Assembly: GCF_947503875.1 (NCBI RefSeq)
Contig: NZ_CANNFH010000005.1
Coordinates: forward strand, 1 to 64,000
DNA: 64,000 nt
Reading direction: 5' to 3'
Source: an uncultured Polaribacter sp.
GTDB taxonomy: Bacteria > Bacteroidota > Bacteroidia > Flavobacteriales > Flavobacteriaceae
The notes under the pieces were generated by a model. It was not told where the DNA came from. It worked only from the letters and a program-made list of their open reading frames with translations, and ran no database searches. Positions 42,771 through 51,832 of this stretch are shown here, in pieces; position 1 is the first letter of the stretch, and every line of letters begins with the position of its first letter. The position numbers were made by a program, and so were the translations under genes.

Positions 42771-44819
42771 ATGAAAACAAAAATAGCATCACTAATAGCA
42801 CTGTTTGTAATAAGCATAAGTGTTAATGCACAAATAGATAGAAGTAAAATGCCAGAGCCAGGGCCAGATCCTGTGGTAAAACTTGGTAAACCAGAAACCT
42901 TTAAACTTAAAAATGGTTTGCAAGTAATTATGGTAGAAAATAACAAATTGCCTAGAGCTTCCGCAAGTTTAACAATAGACAATAAGCCTTATTTTGAGGG
43001 TGAAATTGCTGGTGTATCTGGTATGATGGGTAGCTTATTGGGTAGAGGAACAGCCAATATTACTAAAGATGAATTTAATGAAAAAGTTGACTTTTTAGGA
43101 GCTAGTGTTTCCTTTTTTAGTTCTGGAGCATTCGCATCATCTTTAAAAAAATATTTCCCAGAAATTTTAGAATTAATGGCAGATGGTGTTAAAAATTCTG
43201 AATTTACAAAAGAAGAGTTTGATAAAGAGGTACAAATTACATTAGATGGCATAAAATCTAACGAAAAAAGTGTAACTTCTGCTGCAAGAAGAGTAGAAGA
43301 TGTGTTAACTTATGGTAAAAACCATCCTTTTGGAGAATATACTTCTAAAGAAAGTGTAGAGAAAATTACTTTACAAGACGTAAAAAACAATTACAACACC
43401 TATTACAGACCAAACAACGCATATTTAGTTATTGAAGGTGATATTGATATTAAAGCAACCAAAAAGTTAGTAAAATCTTTATTTTCTGGTTGGAAAAAAG
43501 GAAACATACCTGCTTACACAATGCCTGCAACTACAAACCCAAAAACTGCAGAAATTAATTTTGTAAATATGGACAATGCAGTGCAATCTGAAATTGCTAT
43601 CATTAACAATATCGATTTAACTTTGGGCGATAAAGACTATTATGCAGCTTTAATGGCAAACAACATTCTTGGTGGTGGTGGTACAGCACGTTTATTTATG
43701 AATTTACGTGAAGATAAAGGTTATACTTATGGTTCATATTCTAGATTAAGTCAAAGCAGACATGCAGGTACTTTTAGAGCAACTGCAAGTGTTAGAAACA
43801 TGGTTACAGATAGTTCTGTTGTAGAATTGCAAAAAGAAATTAATAAAATTAGATATCAAAAAGTTTCTGCAGAAGAATTGGAAAATTCTAAAGAAGAATA
43901 TATTGGTAGTTTTGTAATGAATGTGCAAAAACCAAGAACAGTAGCCAATTTTGCTTTAAATATTGCACGTTATAATCTGCCAAAAGATTTTTATGCAAAT
44001 TATATTAAAAATATAAAAGCAGTTACTTTAGAGGATGTTCAAAATGCAGCTATTAAGTATTTTAGAGGAGACAAAGCAAGAATTGTAGTTACTGGTAAAG
44101 GTATAGAAGTTCTTAAAAATTTAGAAAAAACAGATTATGTAATTAAGTATTTTGATAAATACGGGAATCCAACAGAAAAGCCAGAAATGACAATGCCAAT
44201 ACCAGATGGAATGACTGCAGAAACTGTGGTAAATAAGTATTTACAAGCCATTGGTGGTAAAGACAAAGTTATGGCTGTAAAAACAACTATGATGGTTGCA
44301 AACGCAACTGTGCAAGGTACACCTGTAGTTATGACTATGAAAGCTGCAGCGCCAAATAAAACATCTCAAGTAGTTTCTGTAATGGGCAATACAATGAGCA
44401 AAGCTGTATTTAATGGAGAAAATGGTTACCAAGAAGCTAGAGGTCAAAAAATGAATTTACCAGCAGAACAACTTGCAAAAGCAAAAGATGGCAATGCATT
44501 ATTTAAAGATTTAGGCTATACTTCTGGTAAACTATTAAGAATAGAGCCATTAGAAGGTAAAAATGCTATTGTTTTACAATATAAAGATACAGAAGTGTTT
44601 TATGATATGGCTTCTGGCTTAAAAGTAAAAGAGGTAGAAACTAGCAAAACTCCTGATGGTAAAGAAGTAAAAACACCAACTGTTTTTTCTGATTATAAAG
44701 CTGTAAACGGAATTTTATTTCCACACGGAATTGGCGTTAAAATGGGACCAATTAGTTTAGATTTAAAAGTATCTGATCTTAAAGTAAACGAAGGAGTTTC
44801 TGATGCAGATTTTGAATAA
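42771..44819 (+). CDS. M16-family non-catalytic partner with extra C-terminal lipoprotein-carrier-like domain
   Basis: A 682-residue exported protein (signal MKTKIASLIALFVISISVNAQ). It has the M16 fold (MMGSLLGRGTANITKDEFNEKVDFLG, YYRPNNAYLVIEGDIDI) but no HxxEH, and it keeps the typical C-lobe block LGGGGTARLFMNLREDKGYTYGSYS of M16B partners. From about residue 480 there is an added domain (VVNKYLQAIGGKDKVMAVKTTMM, GLKVKEVETSKT, PTVFSDYKAVNGILFPHGI) resembling the LolA/LppX-like fold seen on such proteins in Bacteroidota. The substrate is not known. Confidence 0.92.
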   Translation: MKTKIASLIALFVISISVNAQIDRSKMPEPGPDPVVKLGKPETFKLKNGLQVIMVENNKLPRASASLTIDNKPYFEGEIAGVSGMMGSLLGRGTANITKDEFNEKVDFLGASVSFFSSGAFASSLKKYFPEILELMADGVKNSEFTKEEFDKEVQITLDGIKSNEKSVTSAARRVEDVLTYGKNHPFGEYTSKESVEKITLQDVKNNYNTYYRPNNAYLVIEGDIDIKATKKLVKSLFSGWKKGNIPAYTMPATTNPKTAEINFVNMDNAVQSEIAIINNIDLTLGDKDYYAALMANNILGGGGTARLFMNLREDKGYTYGSYSRLSQSRHAGTFRATASVRNMVTDSSVVELQKEINKIRYQKVSAEELENSKEEYIGSFVMNVQKPRTVANFALNIARYNLPKDFYANYIKNIKAVTLEDVQNAAIKYFRGDKARIVVTGKGIEVLKNLEKTDYVIKYFDKYGNPTEKPEMTMPIPDGMTAETVVNKYLQAIGGKDKVMAVKTTMMVANATVQGTPVVMTMKAAAPNKTSQVVSVMGNTMSKAVFNGENGYQEARGQKMNLPAEQLAKAKDGNALFKDLGYTSGKLLRIEPLEGKNAIVLQYKDTEVFYDMASGLKVKEVETSKTPDGKEVKTPTVFSDYKAVNGILFPHGIGVKMGPISLDLKVSDLKVNEGVSDADFE

Positions 44820-44846
44820 TCTCAATAGAAAATCAAAATAATGAAT

Positions 44847-44878
44847 AAGAGTCAAGATTTATTTCTTGGCTCTTTTTG
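44847..44878 (+). terminator. Terminator after the M16 pair
   Basis: The stem agagtcaaga / tcttggctct (one G-T pair) is followed by ttttt, 27 bp after the stop. Confidence 0.8.
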
Positions 44879-45090
44879 TTTAGCTACTTTTAAATTAAAT
44901 ATTTATTTTGAATGGAAACAATATCTAAAAGAAGAAAATTTATAATCTTTGTAATACTAATTTTAATAAAACGAAAACATATTTTTAATAGGAACAAGAT
45001 TTATTGCAGTAGCAAGGCATGATTTTTGAAACTATGTTTGTTGTATAGAATTTGAAATAAGAGAAACAATTACAATACGTAAAGTGTCAC

Positions 45091-46197
45091 ATGAAAAAAC
45101 ACAAAAAACACGCCAACTTAGAAAGACGAAATAATGATAATTTTGCGCCAAATGAAATATCAATTTTAGGTACAAATTGCAATAATATTTCTGATTTGGT
45201 TTCTAAAGTTTCAGAAAAGCTTAGCAAATATAAATTGGCTTATTTTGATGCTTCTCATGCAAAAGATGTAGCAGAAAATAGGTTGTCAGAATATGTTTTT
45301 CATCATGAAGGAAACTTACAAATTACTAAATCTGGCAACATAAATAAGTTTGAACAACGTTTGCAATTTTCACAATATGATTCTATTTTTATAAACGGAA
45401 ATCATTACCAAGGTGCAAAACAAATTCTAATTTTAGATGAAGCTAAAGAAGCATCTGTTTTAAAAAGATTAGAGCAATTAGATAATATTCAATTTATGGT
45501 AAAATTAAAATCTGAAACTGAATATTTTGACTTTTTAGTTGAAAAATACCCTAACATAAAAAATAAGATTTGTTATACTATTGATGAAGTTGATGCAATA
45601 GCGAATCACATCAATAATCTTGTTCAAGAAAAAATAGCACCTATTAAAGGTTTGGTTTTGGTTGGTGGAAAAAGCACAAGAATGGGAACAGATAAATCTG
45701 AACTCAATTATTTTGGTAAAGCTCAAAAAAATCACGTAAAAAATCTATTAGAAAACCAAAATTTACAAACGTTTTATTCTGTTGGATATGAAGGTAATAA
45801 AGTCGATGAAATTTCGGATAAATTTATAAATTTAGGTCCTTTTGGCGGTATTTGTTCTGCGTTTCAAAAAGACCCAAATTCGGCTTGGTTTGTATTGGCA
45901 ACAGATGTGCCTTTTGTAGATTCAACCATAATTCAACAATTATTAAAACATAGAAATCCAAGTAAAGTTGCCACAGCAATTAAAGGAAAAAGCAAAGAAT
46001 TTGTAGAGCCGTTAATAACTATTTACGAGCCAAAAGCTTATCCTATTTTATTACAATATTTAGCACAAGGGTATTCTTGTCCGCGTAAAATGTTAATTAA
46101 TTCTGATGTAGAAATTGTTGAGATTGATGATGCTTTTATCAGAAATATAAATACACCTGAGGAGTTTGAAGCTGCCAAAAAAGAGATAAAAAACTAA
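45091..46197 (+). CDS. MobA-like NTP transferase with extra N-terminal domain
   Basis: A 368-residue protein. The C-terminal half (from about residue 185) is a molybdenum-cofactor guanylyltransferase-type domain: GLVLVGGKSTRMGTDKSELNYFG (pattern LxGGxSxRMGxDK), NLGPFGGICSAF, FVLATDVPFVD. The N-terminal part (about 20-180, EISILGTNCNNISDLVSKVSEKL, LAYFDASHAKDV) has the strand-loop-helix start of a MobB-like fold but without a Walker A motif (TNCNNISD where GxxxxGKT would be). It starts a plus-strand set with the MoeB-like gene and may finish cofactor synthesis begun by the moaA/moeA/moaC genes. The nucleotide used is unknown. Confidence 0.85.
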   Translation: MKKHKKHANLERRNNDNFAPNEISILGTNCNNISDLVSKVSEKLSKYKLAYFDASHAKDVAENRLSEYVFHHEGNLQITKSGNINKFEQRLQFSQYDSIFINGNHYQGAKQILILDEAKEASVLKRLEQLDNIQFMVKLKSETEYFDFLVEKYPNIKNKICYTIDEVDAIANHINNLVQEKIAPIKGLVLVGGKSTRMGTDKSELNYFGKAQKNHVKNLLENQNLQTFYSVGYEGNKVDEISDKFINLGPFGGICSAFQKDPNSAWFVLATDVPFVDSTIIQQLLKHRNPSKVATAIKGKSKEFVEPLITIYEPKAYPILLQYLAQGYSCPRKMLINSDVEIVEIDDAFIRNINTPEEFEAAKKEIKN

Positions 46198-46198
46198 C

Positions 46199-46332
46199 GA
46201 TTGTCATTTCGACTTTATGGAGAAATCTCAAAAGAGAAATATTGAAATTACTAAATAGTAAATAGAGTTTTAGACTACATAGTATTTTGTTCAAAATAAC
46301 ACGCAATTTGTCATTCCTGTGAAAACAGGAAT
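46199..46332. repeat. Composite of two REP-like intergenic elements
   Basis: gattgtcatttcgacttta begins at 46199, a TTGTCATTTCGAC element; a second element, tttgtcattcctgtgaaaac, holds the hairpin ATTCCTGT-gaaa-ACAGGAAT (46313-46332). Both types are familiar as dispersed repeats in flavobacterial genomes. A third element follows at 46376. Confidence 0.65.
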
Positions 46333-46375
46333 CCATAAAAAGTAAGTTTAGATTCCAGCTCAAGCAAGAATAATA

Positions 46376-46403
46376 AAAAGATACTGATACAAGTTCAGCA
46401 TAA
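46376..46403 (+). repeat. 28-bp dispersed repeat directly before the MoeB-like start codon
   Basis: The 28 bp starting AAAAGATACTGA and ending GTTCAGCATAA match 63378-63405 with a single mismatch. The core CTGAtACAAGTTCAG is an imperfect palindrome. It ends 1 bp before the ATG at 46405. Confidence 0.85.
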
Positions 46404-46404
46404 A

Positions 46405-47484
46405 ATGAAACCAACAAAAACACAACTTTTTAAACGTCAAATTACCTTAAAAGAAATTGGAGAAATTGGCCAGCAAAAATTACAAAACGCTTCTGTTTTG
46501 GTTGTAGGTTGTGGAGGTTTGGGAAGTCCTATTGCAGTTTATTTAGCGGCAAGCGGAATTGGAAAAATCCATTTGATAGATTTTGATACTGTAGACGAAA
46601 CCAATTTGCACAGACAAGTTTTTTACAGCTTAGACGATATTGATAAGCCAAAAGCAGCTGTTTTATCAGAATTTATAAAGAAAAGAGCGCCATTCACGGA
46701 AGTAACTTTTACCAACAAACCCGTTACAAAAGAAAATGTTTTTGAATTGATAGAAAATATAGATATTGTAGTGGACGGAACAGATTCTTTACCCACAAAA
46801 TACTTAATAAATGATGCTTGCGTTATTAAAAGTAAACCTCTAGTGTACGGTTCTTTGTATAAGTTTGATGGTTATGTAGCTACTTTTAATGTATTGCAAA
46901 AAGATGGAACTTATTCAGCAAATTTAAGAGACGCTTTTCCAGAAATGGTAATAGACATACCCAATTGCGAAGAAGCAGGCACTTTAAATGCTATTGTTGG
47001 GTTAATAGCAACACAACAAGTAAACGAGGTTTTAAAACTCGTTACAGGTGTAGGAAAACCTTTAATTAATCAATTATTGATTTACAATGCTCTACAAAAC
47101 ACACAGTTTAAAATGAAGTTAAAACCTAAAGTTTTTAAAGATAAAATTGCCAAACTTTTTAAAGTGCAAACGTATGTAGATGCTGCTTGTGCAGGTCAAA
47201 ATCCTGATTGGCAAATATCACCAGAAAAATTAAAAGAAAGTTTAGGTGATGATACTCTAGAAATTATAGCTGTTTTAGAAAATTTAAAACTGCCATTTAA
47301 AGTTGATAAAACCATTCATATTAATACATTTGATGCAGATAAATTAGAAGTAGATTTTAATAAAACCTATGTTATGATTTGCCAAAGAGGTTTTAATAGT
47401 TACAGAGCAACTTCAAAGTTAAAAGCAAAATATCCAGATTTAAAGGTGTTAAATTTAACTGGTGGAATTTCTAGTTATAAATAA
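46405..47484 (+). CDS. MoeB/ThiF/HesA-family adenylyltransferase with C-terminal rhodanese domain
   Basis: A 359-residue E1-like enzyme that would adenylate the C-terminus of a sulfur carrier such as MoaD. The nucleotide loop VLVVGCGGLGSPIAVYLAASGIG, the IDFDTVDETNLHRQVFY block and DGTDSLPTKYLINDAC are intact. The usual structural zinc cysteines (two CxxC pairs) are absent. The C-terminus is a rhodanese-like domain with an active-site loop CQRGFNSYRA (Cys at the expected place) and a terminal VLNLTGGISSYK. MoeB-rhodanese fusions can pass sulfur to the carrier. No moaD, thiS or moaE is in the window. Confidence 0.9.
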   Translation: MKPTKTQLFKRQITLKEIGEIGQQKLQNASVLVVGCGGLGSPIAVYLAASGIGKIHLIDFDTVDETNLHRQVFYSLDDIDKPKAAVLSEFIKKRAPFTEVTFTNKPVTKENVFELIENIDIVVDGTDSLPTKYLINDACVIKSKPLVYGSLYKFDGYVATFNVLQKDGTYSANLRDAFPEMVIDIPNCEEAGTLNAIVGLIATQQVNEVLKLVTGVGKPLINQLLIYNALQNTQFKMKLKPKVFKDKIAKLFKVQTYVDAACAGQNPDWQISPEKLKESLGDDTLEIIAVLENLKLPFKVDKTIHINTFDADKLEVDFNKTYVMICQRGFNSYRATSKLKAKYPDLKVLNLTGGISSYK

Positions 47485-47491
47485 AATTTAG

Positions 47492-49261
47492 ATGCAAAAT
47501 CCCTTAGAGTTCTATACAAACACAAAGCGTGTTTTAGAAGAAGAAGCTGCTGTTTTAAAGCGAAAATCAATACAATTAAGTATTTTTAGACTTAGTGTAT
47601 TTTTAGCAACTTGTTTTTTAGTTTACCTAACTTTAGGTAAATATCCAGATGTTTTTATAGTGGCATTTTTAGGTGTTTTATTATTTGCTTTTGTGCTTAT
47701 AAAACATCAAAATTTACAAAGAAAAAGAGCTGTTGTAAAGGCTAAAATTACTATTAATACCTCAGAAATTAGTATTTTAAGTAGAGATTTTTATCATTTA
47801 GAAGCTGGAGATGAATTTGTAGATCCTACGCATTTTTATAGTAATGATATCGATTTGTTTGGCAAAGGTTCTTTTTTTCAATACATCAACAGAACCAAAA
47901 CAAAAGATGGAAAGCAACTTTTAGCTGCTACTTTAACTAGTAATATTTTAGCTAATATTAAAGATAAACAAGAAGCTTTAAAAGAATTGGCTAAAAAGCC
48001 AATTTGGAGACAGCATTTTACGGCTTTAGCAAGTTTGGTTTCTGTTAAAAATACATCACAATCTATAGTAAGTTGGATTGGCAATTACAAAATAGTATTG
48101 CCCAAGTATACTGGTAAATTTCAAGTAGCTTTTTCTATAGTTTCTGTAATTTTAATTGGATTGGTTTCTTTAGGTTTTGCAGATTTTAATTACTTGTTAG
48201 TTTGGTTTTTTTTAGGTTTATTTATTGCTGTCAGTTTTTTGAAAAAAACAGGTAAGTTGTACACAGAAACAGATAGTGTTAGAGAAACGTTTAAACAATA
48301 CCATGTACTATTAAATGAAATTGAAAACGAAGATTTTTCTTCTCAAATTTTAAGTAAAAAACAACAAGTTATTAATTCTGAAACTAAAAAAGCATCAAAA
48401 ATATTTAAAGAGTTTGCTAAAATTTTAGATGCTTTTGATCAGAGAAACAATATAATTATTGCGCTTTTAGGAAACGGACTTTTTTTAATTGAAATAGGAA
48501 ATGCTTATAGGGTAGAAAAATGGATAACAAATTACAAACACACTGTAGAAAAATGGTTTGAAGTTGTAGCATTTTTTGATGCGCAGAATTCTTTAGCCAA
48601 CTTGGTTTTTAACAAACCAAAATTTAATTTCCCAGAAATTTCATTAGAAAATAATGGAGTAGAAGGTGTTAATTTAGGACATCCTTTATTAGATGAAACC
48701 AAAAGAGTAGATAACAATTTCACCATTAAAAAATCTGAATTTTTTATAATTACAGGTGCAAATATGGCTGGTAAAAGTACCTTTTTAAGAACGGTTTCTT
48801 TGGCTGTTGTTATGGCAAATTGTGGTTTACCTGTTTGCGCAGCACGTTTTAAATATGCGCCAATAAAGTTAATTACAAGCATGCGCACAACAGATTCTTT
48901 AACGGAAGATGAGTCTTATTTTTACAGCGAATTAAAACGTTTAAAGTTTATTGTTGATGAAATTCAGACAAAAGACTACTTTATTATTTTAGATGAAATT
49001 TTAAAAGGAACCAATAGTAAAGACAAGGCAATTGGCTCTAAAAAGTTTGTAGAAAAACTAACCAAATCTAAATCTACAGGAATTATAGCAACGCATGATG
49101 TTAGTTTGTGTGAATTAGAAAACGAGTTTTCTACAATAAAAAATTACTATTTTGATGCAGAAATTTCTAATAATGAGCTGTCTTTTGATTACAGCTTAAA
49201 AATCGGAATTTGCAAAAATATGAACGCTTCTTTTTTATTACAAAAAATGGAGATTGTTTAA
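47492..49261 (+). CDS. Membrane-anchored MutS-family ATPase
   Basis: A 589-residue protein. Two hydrophobic hairpins near the N-terminus (LSIFRLSVFLATCFLVYLTL with VFIVAFLGVLLFAFVLI; and VAFSIVSVILIGLVSLGF with LLVWFFLGLFIAVSFL) are followed by helices of a MutS core and a C-terminal ABC-type MutS ATPase domain: Walker A GANMAGKST (from residue 422), TSMRTTDSLTEDESYFYSEL, and Walker B/signature DYFIILDEILKGTNSKD, ending ATHDVSLCEL. The mismatch-binding domain I of true MutS is missing. It is 7 bp after the MoeB-like gene. Proteins of this type are frequent in Bacteroidota and of unknown function. Confidence 0.9.
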   Translation: MQNPLEFYTNTKRVLEEEAAVLKRKSIQLSIFRLSVFLATCFLVYLTLGKYPDVFIVAFLGVLLFAFVLIKHQNLQRKRAVVKAKITINTSEISILSRDFYHLEAGDEFVDPTHFYSNDIDLFGKGSFFQYINRTKTKDGKQLLAATLTSNILANIKDKQEALKELAKKPIWRQHFTALASLVSVKNTSQSIVSWIGNYKIVLPKYTGKFQVAFSIVSVILIGLVSLGFADFNYLLVWFFLGLFIAVSFLKKTGKLYTETDSVRETFKQYHVLLNEIENEDFSSQILSKKQQVINSETKKASKIFKEFAKILDAFDQRNNIIIALLGNGLFLIEIGNAYRVEKWITNYKHTVEKWFEVVAFFDAQNSLANLVFNKPKFNFPEISLENNGVEGVNLGHPLLDETKRVDNNFTIKKSEFFIITGANMAGKSTFLRTVSLAVVMANCGLPVCAARFKYAPIKLITSMRTTDSLTEDESYFYSELKRLKFIVDEIQTKDYFIILDEILKGTNSKDKAIGSKKFVEKLTKSKSTGIIATHDVSLCELENEFSTIKNYYFDAEISNNELSFDYSLKIGICKNMNASFLLQKMEIV

Positions 49262-49337
49262 TTTTACTCTGCAGATTTTAGATAGGAAACAAGATTTTGG
49301 CTTACAAGAAAAAAGGTAAAATAAATTTCTAATAATA

Positions 49338-49940
49338 TTAATTTAACTGCACAGTTTTCCCCTTTGGGGAATTTAAGGGCTTCCACTCCGTTGTTTCCAT
49401 CAATTTTAAAATGTCTTTTTTAATATAATTTACTGCTGGTAAAATGGAGTCGTAATTGGGTTTTGCATAAAAATATAAAGAACCTTTTATAAAGTTTTTA
49501 GTACTATCTGTAATATGAAATTGTAAATGCGATGCTGCATTTCCAGTAATTTCATACACACTACCAAACACTTTTTTTTGGTAATTGGTAAAATCTTTTG
49601 GTATTATTTGTTCTGCTTTTACGGCGTGTTTAAAAACTAGTTTTTCAGCTTCTTTTAAAAGTTCGGTAATATTATTGTTTACAGGTCTGTACGTAATATC
49701 TATAGATGCTTTTAAATTGGGATATTGTATAGAAAGCCAATTATTAGATTTGTCTATGATTTTAGAGTCTTTTAAAACCTTAAACGTATAAGGCCTTTCT
49801 AACTGTAGTTTTTTATACTCTTTTGAAGGATAAGTTAAACTTAAATATCCTTTGGGTTTAGGTAAAGTGTCTTCTTTACAGGAAGTTAGAAGAAATAAAA
49901 ATGAAAAAATAAGAAAAAGAGTTGTATTTTTTTTACACAT
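49338..49940 (-). CDS. gldD: Gliding motility lipoprotein GldD
   Basis: A 200-residue lipoprotein whose signal ends at FLFLLTSC (Cys21). The mature part begins KEDTLPKPKGYLSLTYPSKEYKKLQLERPYTF, the recognisable GldD start, and contains NNWLSIQYPNLKASIDITYRPV and AASHLQFHITDSTKNFIKGSLYFYAKPNYDS. GldD is required for gliding and for function of the T9SS-dependent motility machinery. It overlaps gldE by 8 bp; the gldE-gldD pair is conserved across gliding flavobacteria. Confidence 0.95.
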   Translation of the reverse strand: MCKKNTTLFLIFSFLFLLTSCKEDTLPKPKGYLSLTYPSKEYKKLQLERPYTFKVLKDSKIIDKSNNWLSIQYPNLKASIDITYRPVNNNITELLKEAEKLVFKHAVKAEQIIPKDFTNYQKKVFGSVYEITGNAASHLQFHITDSTKNFIKGSLYFYAKPNYDSILPAVNYIKKDILKLMETTEWKPLNSPKGKTVQLN

Positions 49941-51261
49941 TTCTTGTGACTTTTATTTGTTTAACGCGTTTTTTATCTAAGCCTTCTATGGTAAACGTAT
50001 ACTTTTTAAAATTTATTTTCTCTCCTTTTTTTGGGAATCTGCCAGAGACTTCTAAAATAAAACCGGCTAAGGTTTCACTTTCTCCTTTTTCTTCTTCAAA
50101 AATTGCTTCATCTTCATTATCTAAAACCCTGCAGAAGTCTTTAATTGTGGTTTTACCATCAAAAACGTAGTTATTGGTATCTATTTTAGAGTAGGACAAA
50201 TCGTCGTCATCAAATTCGTCATTAATATCTCCAACAATTTCTTCTATTACATCTTCTAGCGTAACCAAACCACTTGTGCCACCATATTCATCTACAACAA
50301 TAGCTAAATGGTTTTTAATGGCTCTAAAATCGCTTAATAAATCGTCTAGTTTTTTGTTTTCTGGCACAAAAAAGGGTTCACGAATAAGCGTTTGCCATTT
50401 AAAATTTTTCTTATTTAAATGTGCTAATAAATCTTTGGCATATAAAACACCAACAATTTGGTCTATATTCTCTTTATAAACAGGGTTTCTAGAATAGCCA
50501 TTTTTTAGAATTTTATCTAAAACAACTTCATAAGTCTCATCATCAGCAATAGCAAAAATATCTATTCTTGGTTTCATTATTTGCACCGTTTCTGTATTAC
50601 CAAAATTTACAATGCCTTGTAATATTTTTTGTTCGCCTTTATTACTCTCATCTTGTGTAGTTAATTCTAAAGCTTGTGATAACGTTTCTACAGAAAAATT
50701 TGTGCCTTTACTGCCCAATTTTTTCTCTACCCATTTTGTAAGTGTAATTAAAGGCAAACTAAAAGGCGTTAAAATTATATTTACATTGTGTAGAAATTTA
50801 CACATTAATTTAGAAAAGCGTAATGCATTTCTAGAGGCATAAACTTTTGGTAAAACTTCACCAAAAAGTAAAATTAAAAAGGTTATTACTATAATTTCTA
50901 TTAAAAAACGTAAAGGAATCGTAAAATAGTAGAGGTCTATATTTAAATTAAAACTACCAAAAAGTGTTTTACCTAAAGAGGCAAAAAGTAGTACAATTAA
51001 AATGTTTATAAAATTATTGGTAATTAAAATGGTAGCCAATAATTTTCTTGGTCTTTCTAATAGTTTAACTACAATATTTTCTTCTTTTCCGTTGTTAGAA
51101 AGCTCGTTTAAATCGGTTTGTGATAAAGAAAAAAAAGCAATTTCTGAACCAGAAATTAATGCAGAACTAATTAGTAAGATAAGTAATGCAATTACGTTTA
51201 AAGACGTAACAATGTCAAAAGAAATTAAGGTTGTAAATAATATTTCGGGATCTGGGTCCAA
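49933..51261 (-). CDS. gldE: Gliding motility-associated protein GldE (CNNM/CorC-like)
   Basis: A 442-residue membrane protein with an N-terminal DUF21/CNNM domain (ALLILLISSALISGSEIAFFSL, ILITNNFINILIVLLFASLG, FLILLFGEVLPKVYASRNALRF), two CBS domains (VQIMKPRIDIFAIADDETYEVVLDKIL and HLAIVVDEYGGTSGLVTLEDVIEEIVG) and a CorC_HlyC domain ending GLDKKRVKQIKVTRNV. GldE is a partial functional relative of GldD in gliding and may move divalent ions. It follows ssb by 22 bp; the mutY-ssb-gldE-gldD order is characteristic of the family. Confidence 0.94.
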   Translation of the reverse strand: MDPDPEILFTTLISFDIVTSLNVIALLILLISSALISGSEIAFFSLSQTDLNELSNNGKEENIVVKLLERPRKLLATILITNNFINILIVLLFASLGKTLFGSFNLNIDLYYFTIPLRFLIEIIVITFLILLFGEVLPKVYASRNALRFSKLMCKFLHNVNIILTPFSLPLITLTKWVEKKLGSKGTNFSVETLSQALELTTQDESNKGEQKILQGIVNFGNTETVQIMKPRIDIFAIADDETYEVVLDKILKNGYSRNPVYKENIDQIVGVLYAKDLLAHLNKKNFKWQTLIREPFFVPENKKLDDLLSDFRAIKNHLAIVVDEYGGTSGLVTLEDVIEEIVGDINDEFDDDDLSYSKIDTNNYVFDGKTTIKDFCRVLDNEDEAIFEEEKGESETLAGFILEVSGRFPKKGEKINFKKYTFTIEGLDKKRVKQIKVTRNV

Positions 51262-51283
51262 AGTAAAAGTTTAGGGTTAAGTA

Positions 51284-51721
51284 TTAAAATGGTAAATCGT
51301 CGGTTTCTTCTGGTTCAGGAGTTTTTGTTGTTGCCGGTTTTGGAATGTCTTTTACTGGTGCAACTTTTGCAGTGTTATCTGCATTTCTTTTTGTAGAAAG
51401 CATGGTCATTTCTATAACTTGTACTTCTGTAGCGTAGCGTTTTACACCATCTTGTTCCCACTGTCTGTTTTTTAATTTGCCTTCTACATACACTTTATCT
51501 CCTTTAGATAAGTATTTTTCGCAAACCTTTGCTAAACCATTTCTAACCACAAGATTATGCCAATCTGTATTGGTAATTTTTTCGCCAGTTTGTTTGTTGT
51601 TGTAACTTTCTGATGTTGCAATAGAAAAACGACCCACACAGTTTTGATCATCAAAATAATGCATTTTTACATCGTCTCCTAAATTACCTATTAAAATTAC
51701 TTTATTTATTGTACCTGCCAT
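51284..51721 (-). CDS. ssb: Single-stranded DNA-binding protein
   Basis: A 145-residue SSB. The OB fold is seen in MAGTINKVILIGNLGDDVKMHYF, VGRFSIATSESYNN, TDWHNLVVRNGLAKVCEKYLSKGDKVYVEGKL. A flexible Pro/Thr/Lys linker ends in the acidic DDLPF tail, the conserved protein-interaction tip. It lies between mutY and gldE on the minus strand. Confidence 0.97.
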   Translation of the reverse strand: MAGTINKVILIGNLGDDVKMHYFDDQNCVGRFSIATSESYNNKQTGEKITNTDWHNLVVRNGLAKVCEKYLSKGDKVYVEGKLKNRQWEQDGVKRYATEVQVIEMTMLSTKRNADNTAKVAPVKDIPKPATTKTPEPEETDDLPF

Positions 51722-51832
51722 AGCTTTGTTTGTTAAATTGATTGCAATAGAAGTCTAACTTTATCTTTTGAATTTTTAAGGAGAAATAAATTTAGCAATC
51801 TATATTTATATCAAAAGTACTAAAAATATCAA

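Noticed and set aside
44912..45022. A 36-codon open frame with a hydrophobic stretch in the gap before the MobA-like gene
   Set aside because: It has no recognisable family, no promoter and an A/T-rich composition in which such frames arise by chance; the gap 44879-45090 otherwise shows nothing I can support.
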